A stretch of 6,850 nucleotides of DNA from an uncultured Negativicutes bacterium (GTDB lineage Bacteria; Bacillota; Negativicutes; Acidaminococcales; Acidaminococcaceae). The stretch is from NCBI GenBank assembly GCA_937926555.1, contig CALAZX010000140.1:1-6850 (forward strand), given 5' to 3'. Under the pieces are notes generated by a model. It worked only from the letters and a program-made list of their open reading frames with translations. It was not told the DNA's origin and made no database searches. The position numbers were made by a program, and so were the translations under genes. Below are positions 1 through 4,114 of the stretch, one piece after another. The first letter of the stretch is position 1. Each line of letters begins with the position of its first letter.

Positions 1-79
1 ATCCTTTCTTTTTGGAAATTTGGTCATGATACGGAATAAAAGAAACCATAAATTAGATTATACTACAAAATCAGACATA

Positions 80-108
80 TTGACAGTAACGAAGTAAAAT
101 GATAGACT
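80..108 (+). promoter_or_regulatory. Probable sigma-A promoter of the ECF transporter operon
   Basis: A perfect -35 hexamer TTGACA (80-85) is followed after 17 bp by TAGACT (103-108), which matches 4 of 6 bases of TATAAT. The surrounding sequence is AT-rich, unlike the GC-rich genes downstream. The predicted transcript starts near 115, leaving a leader of about 290 nt before the first ECF gene. The promoter is inferred from motif and position only. No clear operator was seen around it. Confidence 0.5.
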
Positions 109-130
109 TTAAAAATATAGTGAAATTAAA

Positions 131-343
131 ATGGTGTATTACAGCTACTTTTTTGAACGATGTGTAACACAGTGTGCAATAGAATGCGCAACGGAATGTG
201 CGACAAGATGTGAAGCAGAATGTGCGAAGGAATCTGCGATGCGCCGGCGGTGGGATTCCGCCTCACTTTTTTCCGCAGACTGTGCGGACCGTCGCGACCG
301 GAGCCGCCGCACCGCCCTGATGGCGGGAGCGGGATGTCCCTGA
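131..343 (+). CDS. Possible small Cys-repeat ORF in the ECF operon leader
   Basis: This 70-codon ORF starts at an ATG about 16 nt after the predicted transcription start. From codon 11 it reads as seven tetrapeptides, CVTQ, CAIE, CATE, CATR, CEAE, CAKE and SAMR, so six cysteines recur every four residues. The rest (RRRWDSASLF onward) is Arg/Ala/Ser-rich with no recognised domain. Some differences between repeat units are synonymous (TGT/TGC, GCA/GCG), which mildly favours a coding role. Against it, there is no convincing Shine-Dalgarno sequence and no known family. It could be a leader peptide whose translation affects the downstream hairpin, a small protein, or a chance reading of a DNA repeat. 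No function is assigned. Confidence 0.2.
   Translation: MVYYSYFFERCVTQCAIECATECATRCEAECAKESAMRRRWDSASLFSADCADRRDRSRRTALMAGAGCP
161..244. repeat. Seven degenerate 12-bp tandem repeats
   Basis: Seven consecutive 12-bp units begin at 161, 173, 185, 197, 209, 221 and 233, with consensus close to TGTGCRAMRGAA. The units from 173, 185, 197, 209 and 221 are the most alike; the first and last have diverged. The array lies in the transcribed leader between the predicted promoter and the T-run hairpin. The 12-bp period keeps one reading frame and gives a Cys-Ala-x-Glu repeat. It may be a binding array in DNA or RNA, a coding repeat, or slippage-derived sequence. Confidence 0.75.
246..272 (+). terminator. 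Possible transcription attenuator in the ECF leader
   Basis: GGCGG (246-250) pairs with CCGCC (258-262) across a 7-nt loop, and after TCAC comes a run of six T (267-272). The stem is short and the T run is offset by four bases, so it would be a weak terminator. A competing pairing exists: GGAATC (229-234) can pair with GATTCC (254-259), which would break the hairpin. This resembles a terminator/antiterminator switch, but no known riboswitch or T-box consensus was found. Confidence 0.3.
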
Positions 344-429
344 TGGGCAGGCTGACGGTTGCGGAAGATTCACAAGATAAGAGAAAAGATTGGAGTGAAA
401 GGGATTGGACGAGAACAAGAAGACAATGA
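334..429 (+). CDS. Possible upstream ORF with two Trp codons overlapping the S-component start
   Basis: This is a 31-codon ORF (ATG 334, TGA 427-429) preceded by GGGAG at 325-329, a tight 4-nt spacing. It overlaps the start of the next gene in another frame. Its TGG codons at 391 and 406 lie at the ribosome-binding site (392-395) and the TTG start (405) of the TrpP-like gene. A ribosome slowed at these codons would sit on that initiation region. The link to tryptophan is suggestive only because the downstream gene resembles a tryptophan transporter. Chance is a serious alternative. Confidence 0.15.
   Translation: MSLMGRLTVAEDSQDKRKDWSERDWTRTRRQ
392..407 (+). promoter_or_regulatory. Ribosome-binding site and TTG start of the S component
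   Basis: GGAG at 392-395 lies 9 nt before a TTG codon at 405, a good spacing. The only nearby alternative is an ATG at 426, seven codons inside, preceded by the weaker AAGAAG. The TTG start is therefore preferred. A rare start codon may limit expression of the first gene of the operon. Confidence 0.6.
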
Positions 430-983
430 CGCCGGTACTGACCCATGTGGAACCCACACAGGACAGTTACCGCTGGGTGGCTATCGCAGCCATGCTCCTG
501 GCGATCGGCATTATTCTGCACACGGTGAGTCCGAACGTGGGAGGGGTGACCCCGAACTGGACGATCGCGATGTACGCCATTGTCATTCTGCTGACGCGGC
601 CTAAGCTGAAACAGGCGCTGGGTATCGGATTTATCGCAGGAGTTCTGCTGATCCCCTCATCCAAATCCGCATTCCCCCTGGGCAATATCGCCAGCGAAGT
701 GGGCGGAGCCACCACCTGCTGTCTCATCGTGAAGGCCATGTATGCGATGAAACTCCAGCAGTTCCGGCTCTGGCCGCTGCTGACGGGCTTCGCGGGCACC
801 ATGGTCTCCGGAGGTATCTTCACCTTCATCCTGAGACTGGTTCTGGGGCTGCCGCTGTCCGTCTGGATCTACGCCATGCTGCCTCTGGTGGCTGTCGTGG
901 GAGCGCTGAACGGAATCATCACCTTCGCGCTGTTCAAGCCGGTGAAGAAGCTGTTTTTTGCCCAGGAAGGGGTGGATAGATAA
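405..983 (+). CDS. trpP: ECF transporter S component, TrpP-like (probable tryptophan uptake)
   Basis: This 192-residue integral membrane protein is the likely substrate-binding (S) subunit of an ECF importer. After a polar N-terminus of about 22 residues it has roughly five to six hydrophobic segments, near 24-41, 50-64, 71-84, 100-115, 122-147 and 153-177. The stretch from AIGIILH (33-39) through the SAFP motif (88-91) resembles my recollection of Bacillus TrpP (YhaG), where an ALH motif is followed by a charged loop and an AFP motif. The length is near that family's size of about 170 residues, plus a longer N-terminus. In Bacillus TrpP is encoded alone, whereas here it heads an operon with its own ATPases and EcfT, which fits a dedicated S-A-A'-T transporter. 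The stop overlaps the next start (TAATG). The substrate could instead be another aromatic or small metabolite. The S-component role is fairly sure; tryptophan is less so. Confidence 0.75.
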   Translation: MDENKKTMTPVLTHVEPTQDSYRWVAIAAMLLAIGIILHTVSPNVGGVTPNWTIAMYAIVILLTRPKLKQALGIGFIAGVLLIPSSKSAFPLGNIASEVGGATTCCLIVKAMYAMKLQQFRLWPLLTGFAGTMVSGGIFTFILRLVLGLPLSVWIYAMLPLVAVVGALNGIITFALFKPVKKLFFAQEGVDR

Positions 984-1849
984 TGGAGCATGTAGTTGTA
1001 TTCGACGGATTCCACTTCAAGTACCTCCGTTCCGGGATGGTGCTGAAGGATATCAATCTGGAGATAGAGAAGGGGTCCTTCACCGTCATCATGGGACCCA
1101 GCGGCGCGGGCAAGACCACGCTGTGCAAATGCATCACCGGAATCCTTCCTTTTTATATGGGAGGGGATTATGCCGGTGACATCCGGGTGCTGGGTGAGAG
1201 CACCAAGGGGAAGAAGGTCTCCGATCTGGCCATGAAGGTGGGGCTGATGCTGGAAGACTATGAGAGCCAGCTGGTGTCCCTCACCGCCGGCGAGGAGGTG
1301 GCCTTCAGCCTGATGAACCACGGGTTCCCGCCGGAAGAAGTGGCGGAGCGTACCCGCAAGGCCCTGGAGGATGTGGGGCTTCCCGGACGGGAGAGCTACC
1401 AGCTGGACGAGCTGTCCGGCGGGCAGCGGCAGCGTCTGGCCCTGGCGTCGATCCTGGCGGTCCATCCGGAGGTCATCGTGCTGGACGAGCCGGTGAGCGC
1501 CATGGACCCGGACGGCGGCGAGACGCTGTACAAGCTGCTGCACAAGATTCACCAGGAGTACGGCACCACCATCGTGGTGGTGGAGCACCGGGTGGAGTAT
1601 GTGATCCCCTACGCCACGGACATGGTGGCGCTGAAAGAGGGAGAGATCCTGGCCGCCGGCCCCTGCGAGCGGGTGGTGCCCGAAATCTACAAGGACCCTG
1701 TCCTGCGTCCCCTTCTGCCTGACCTCTGGCGGGTGAAATGCCGGCTGGAGGAGAGATACGGCGTGTCCCTGGGTCTGTGGCGCAAAGCTGCGGATGCGGT
1801 AGACGAGCTGAGAAGGAAAGGTTTTGAAGGCGGGGTGCTGGAAGAATGA
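983..1849 (+). CDS. ecfA1: ECF transporter ATPase 1 (CbiO/EcfA family, Q-loop Gln replaced)
   Basis: This 288-residue cytoplasmic ATPase would power the ECF importer. Visible ABC motifs are Walker A GPSGAGKTT (38-46), signature LSGGQ (144-148), Walker B VIVLDEP (164-170) with catalytic Glu169, D-loop SAMD (172-175) and H-loop His202. The region that reads FQNP or FQDP in most EcfA proteins reads LEDY here (90-93), so the Q-loop Gln is Glu91 and the Pro is Tyr93. The following ESQLVSLT stretch and EEVAF are normal for the family, so the alignment is secure. The C-terminal tail of about 80 residues fits EcfA proteins. The start overlaps the S-component stop by one base, with AGGAAGG at 964-970. 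The end overlaps the second ATPase (ATGA). It probably forms a heterodimer with that protein. Confidence 0.9.
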   Translation: MEHVVVFDGFHFKYLRSGMVLKDINLEIEKGSFTVIMGPSGAGKTTLCKCITGILPFYMGGDYAGDIRVLGESTKGKKVSDLAMKVGLMLEDYESQLVSLTAGEEVAFSLMNHGFPPEEVAERTRKALEDVGLPGRESYQLDELSGGQRQRLALASILAVHPEVIVLDEPVSAMDPDGGETLYKLLHKIHQEYGTTIVVVEHRVEYVIPYATDMVALKEGEILAAGPCERVVPEIYKDPVLRPLLPDLWRVKCRLEERYGVSLGLWRKAADAVDELRRKGFEGGVLEE

Positions 1850-2658
1850 TAGAAGCGAAAATGGTCAATTTCGCATACCGGAGAGGCATTCCGGTGCTGA
1901 ATGACATCAACTGCACCATCGAGGATGGTGACTTTGTGGCGCTGCTGGGACACAACGGCAGCGGCAAGACGACCCTGTCCCGGCTGTTCATGGCCCTGGA
2001 TCATCCCCGGAGCGGGCAGATCCTGGTGGACGGGGACGATATTGTGAACTGCGAGCCGGCGGACCTGGCCGAGAAGATCGGCTATGTGTTCCAGAATCCG
2101 GACCTGCAGATCCTGGCGGACACGGTGTTCGAGGAGGTGGCCTACGGCCCCCGGGCCAAGAAGCTCACCGAGAGCGACGTGAAGCGCCAGGTGGAGAGCG
2201 CCCTGGCGGCCATGGGCCTCACCGGCATGGAGGAGGGCTACCCCCGGGTGCTGTCCTTCGGCCAGAAACGGCGGCTGGGCGTGGCGGCGGCGCTGGCGCT
2301 GAAGCCGCGGATCCTGATCCTGGACGAGATCACCAACGGCCAGGACGCCTCCGAGCAGGTGGCCATGATGGAGTACCTGAAGGCGCTGAACGAGGAGAAA
2401 GGGACCACCATCATCCTCATCACCCACGACATGGACATCGTGCGGCGGTACGCCCGGAAGACCATCGTCCTCAAGGACGGGGAGCTGGTCTTCGAGGGAA
2501 CGCCGCGGGAGCTGTTCGAAGGGACCGCGCCGGTGGAGTCCTGGGGGCTCCGCCGTCCGCTGGTGTCCATCCTCTCGGGGGAGTTCGACGTGACGGCCTC
2601 CACCTGCGAGGAGTTCTGCGACAAGCTGAGAAAGGCGGGTGATGGCCATGAAGCTTAA
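1846..2658 (+). CDS. ecfA2: ECF transporter ATPase 2 (CbiO/EcfA family, altered signature)
   Basis: This 270-residue ATPase is the partner of the preceding one. Its motifs are Walker A GHNGSGKTT (35-43), an intact Q-loop FQNPD (82-86), Walker B ILILDE (156-161) with Glu161, and H-loop His194 (THD). The signature is LSFGQ (136-140) rather than LSGGQ. The residue after the catalytic Glu is Ile rather than Pro, and the D-loop is NGQD (164-167) rather than the usual SGLD-like form. Its own nucleotide-binding half is canonical; the parts it donates to the partner's site are altered. Four bases overlap the first ATPase and the 3' end overlaps ecfT by 17 to 20 bases, so all three are probably translationally coupled. 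Confidence 0.9.
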   Translation: MIEAKMVNFAYRRGIPVLNDINCTIEDGDFVALLGHNGSGKTTLSRLFMALDHPRSGQILVDGDDIVNCEPADLAEKIGYVFQNPDLQILADTVFEEVAYGPRAKKLTESDVKRQVESALAAMGLTGMEEGYPRVLSFGQKRRLGVAAALALKPRILILDEITNGQDASEQVAMMEYLKALNEEKGTTIILITHDMDIVRRYARKTIVLKDGELVFEGTPRELFEGTAPVESWGLRRPLVSILSGEFDVTASTCEEFCDKLRKAGDGHEA

Positions 2659-3325
2659 CGCGCTGACCTGGATCATCGTGACCCTGGCTGTGACGGCCTG
2701 GGTGTTCATCCTGCCCGTGGAGGCCGTGGCCACCATCCTGGTGCTGCAGCTGGCCCTGCTCCTCTACATCAAGCGGAGCAAGACCATGCTGGCCGTGATC
2801 GGCGGTCTGGGCGTGTTCACCGGCATGATGGTGCTTTTCCAGCTGCTCTTCGGATCCAGCCTGGAGACCTCCCTCATCGGCGGCCTGCGCATGCTGGTGA
2901 TGACCCTGGCTTTCCTCTGCATGCTGGCCACCACCCGCATCCAGAGCATCGCCAAGGCGCTGGTCGACTGGTTCCGCCTGCCGGTGGAATACGCCTTCAT
3001 GCTGACCACCGCCCTGCGTTTCGTCCCCAACTTTCTGGAGGACAGCACCGTGACCCTGGACGCCCAGTCCTGCCGGGGCTACTCCAACCGGGGCAACGCC
3101 ATCAAGCGGATGCTCTCCTACCTGGTTGTCATCCGTCCCCTGGTGATGCGTGCCGTGGCCAAGTCCGAGACACTGGCCCTGAGCATGGAGCTGAAGGGCT
3201 TCGGCCAGAACACCTATAAGAACATGCCGAAAGACCCGTTCCACCTCATCGACTTCGTGGTCCTGCTCCTGGTGGCGGTGCTGAGCACCTACCCCTTCTG
3301 GATCGGCCGCGTCATGGGTGGCTGA
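2642..3325 (+). CDS. ecfT: ECF transporter transmembrane coupling protein (EcfT)
   Basis: This 227-residue membrane protein would link the S component to the two ATPases. Hydrophobic segments lie near 10-24, 28-43, 50-70 and 82-97, with a C-terminal one near 203-220. Between them is the cytoplasmic region with the two coupling motifs of EcfT: AQSCRGY (141-147), corresponding to the usual A-R-G, and SMELKGFG (181-188), corresponding to the second x-R-G with Lys in place of Arg. The ATG at 2642 follows AAAGG (2631-2635) by 6 nt. GTG 2639 and ATG 2648 are alternative starts. The start lies inside ecfA2. This is the last gene of the operon, with a terminator about 200 bp downstream. Confidence 0.88.
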   Translation: MAMKLNALTWIIVTLAVTAWVFILPVEAVATILVLQLALLLYIKRSKTMLAVIGGLGVFTGMMVLFQLLFGSSLETSLIGGLRMLVMTLAFLCMLATTRIQSIAKALVDWFRLPVEYAFMLTTALRFVPNFLEDSTVTLDAQSCRGYSNRGNAIKRMLSYLVVIRPLVMRAVAKSETLALSMELKGFGQNTYKNMPKDPFHLIDFVVLLLVAVLSTYPFWIGRVMGG

Positions 3326-3522
3326 CGGGTTTTCCGGGGCGTCGCGTTCCGCAACGCCTGCGCAGTATCCGCGCAGCATTCGCGGAAAGCGGCGGAGGCG
3401 GGGGATGCGCTGCCCGTGCCGGATTTCCGGCATGAACGGAAGGCCCGGGAAAACACAGCTTGTGGTTATCCGGGTGGAATTTCCCGTTAAAACACAATAT
3501 GTACCCACTACATGTGGTGATC
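3326..3522. other. Gene-free GC-rich stretch with small inverted repeats
   Basis: No credible ORF was found between the ecfT stop and the terminator. Three short hairpins are visible: GGCGT/ACGCC (3338-3342 with 3354-3358), TCCGCG/CGCGGA (3368-3373 with 3381-3386, 7-nt loop) and TGCCGG/CCGGCA (3417-3422 with 3427-3432, 4-nt loop). None has a T run. They would form the 3' untranslated region of the ECF mRNA and may stabilise it. Composition becomes AT-rich after about 3480. Confidence 0.5.
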
Positions 3523-3560
3523 AATCCTGTATATAGTTCCCGCTATATACAGGATTTTTT
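3523..3560 (+). terminator. Intrinsic terminator of the ECF operon
   Basis: A perfect 14-bp inverted repeat (3523-3536 with 3543-3556, AATCCTGTATATAG and its complement) has a 6-nt loop TTCCCG and ends in six T (3555-3560). The T run lies only on the + side, so termination is of rightward transcription from ecfT. The stem is AT-rich in its upper half, which is unusual for a terminator in a GC-rich genome. Confidence 0.8.
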
Positions 3561-3574
3561 CCGTTTATGCAGAG

Positions 3575-3773
3575 TTGTCCACAGTTGTGGATAACTCCCG
3601 GAGAACTTGTGGATAACCATGAAAAAAGGCGGAAATCGAAGAAAAAAGGGCGTTTTTTTACGAAAACGGGGTTGGGACATGCCGGAAAAAATGGGGGATA
3701 TCCACAGGGTTATCCACAAAATGTGCATAATCGGGGCTTTTTCTATGCAGAAGTTATCCACAGGTTGTCCACA
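3575..3773. promoter_or_regulatory. Cluster of eight DnaA-box-like sites
   Basis: Matches to the 9-mer TTATCCACA fall at 3575-3583 (TTGTCCACA, one mismatch), 3586-3594 (minus, perfect), 3608-3616 (minus, perfect), 3698-3706 (ATATCCACA, one mismatch), 3710-3718 (plus, perfect), 3722-3730 (minus, one mismatch), 3754-3762 (plus, perfect) and 3765-3773 (TTGTCCACA, one mismatch). The first two form an inverted pair 2 bp apart; 3698/3710 and 3754/3765 are direct pairs 11-12 bp apart. They form a left group of three and a right group of five around an 81-bp spacer. The density far exceeds chance. No dnaA or dnaN gene is in view. The cluster could be a DnaA-controlled region of nrdD, a titration site or an origin-like element. 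Confidence 0.85.
3621..3691. other. Phased A/T tracts between the DnaA-box groups
   Basis: Runs of six or seven A or T occur at 3622-3627, 3642-3647, 3653-3659 and 3686-3691. Their centres are spaced about 20, 11 and 32 bp apart, near multiples of the helical repeat, so intrinsic curvature is predicted. The segment separates the left and right DnaA-box groups and could bring them together. GAAAAAAGG occurs twice, 20 bp apart (3621 and 3641). Curvature is an inference from spacing. Confidence 0.45.
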
Positions 3774-3812
3774 ACATATTGACGATAAAAACAGAAAAAT
3801 GGAAGAAAACAA

Positions 3813-3855
3813 CAATATGTAGTTTACTTTTTTACCCGTACATGCTATCATATGT
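3813..3855 (+). promoter_or_regulatory. Probable nrdD promoter with possible NrdR boxes
   Basis: A -35-like TTTACT (3823-3828) and a -10-like TATCAT (3846-3851, 5 of 6 bases) are separated by 17 bp, just after the DnaA boxes and within an AT-rich stretch. CAATATGTAGT (3813-3823) matches the NrdR box core CWATATMTWGT at 10 of 11 positions. A much weaker copy (7 of 11) begins exactly 32 bp later, at 3845-3855, over the -10. Paired NrdR boxes about three helical turns apart that overlap nrd promoters are known in many bacteria. The first box is reasonable; the second is doubtful. Confidence 0.4.
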
Positions 3856-3857
3856 AT

Positions 3858-4114
3858 GGACATTTCAAGAATTAATCTTCATTATCCATGGTATTTTACG
3901 TGGGCTGTCCTCACTTCCCGTTCAATGGGGTTTCCGGTACATCGATACAAGCCGGAGCGGCGGGAGTGGAAATATCGCAATCATAATGAACAAGGACCGC
4001 GGGGTCCTGCTTCCGGGCATCCCGCCCGCACGTCCCGAGGGGCGTGGCAGCGGCGGAAAAAGCAAGACACGGACTCATATTTTCCGGAAGTATGTCGAGA
4101 AAGGCGGCGCAAGC
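3858..4114 (+). promoter_or_regulatory. Long structured 5' leader of nrdD
   Basis: If transcription starts near 3858, about 255 nt precede nrdD. Potential hairpins are CACTTCCCG (3912-3920) with CGGGAGTG (3961-3968), enclosing TCCGG/CCGGA (3933-3937 with 3952-3956); AGGACC/GGTCCT (3993-3998 with 4003-4008); and a 7-bp stem with one G-U pair (4029-4035 with 4040-4046, loop CGAG). None has a T run. No known riboswitch was recognised. The nrdD frame stays open back through this stretch, but no ribosome site or family similarity supports translation of it. Confidence 0.35.
4098..4104 (+). promoter_or_regulatory. Ribosome-binding site that fixes the nrdD start
   Basis: AGAAAGG lies 10 nt before ATG 4115. 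An in-frame ATG at 3986 has its nearest GGGAG-like sequence 17 or more nt away, and the extra residues do not resemble NrdD. ATG 4115 places the ATP cone (VIKRDGK) at the extreme N-terminus, as in known NrdD proteins. Confidence 0.7.

Noticed and set aside
161..244. TRAP-type or CRISPR reading of the leader repeats
   Set aside because: The triplets are not regularly GAG/TAG as TRAP needs. The 12-bp units have no spacers, so it is not a CRISPR array.
246..262. T-box-like GGTGG...CCGC sequence in the ECF leader
   Set aside because: The spacing does not match the T-box core (TGGNACCGCG), and no specifier-loop architecture could be traced.
1687..3508. Two minus-strand frames of about 345-349 codons opposite the ECF genes
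   Set aside because: They are shadows of ecfA2 and ecfT, with Gln/His/Gly-rich products, no ribosome sites and no recognisable family.
3543..3863. Minus-strand ORF of 106 codons across the DnaA-box region
   Set aside because: Its sequence is translated DnaA boxes and terminator, with no ribosome site or known family.
3894..3902. Further DnaA-like 9-mers near 3465 and 3894
   Set aside because: They have two or three mismatches to TTATCCACA and lie away from the cluster.
3779..4114. In-frame extension of nrdD upstream of ATG 4115
   Set aside because: It covers the predicted promoter and leader, has no suitable ribosome site, and does not resemble NrdD. The ATP cone begins directly at 4115.
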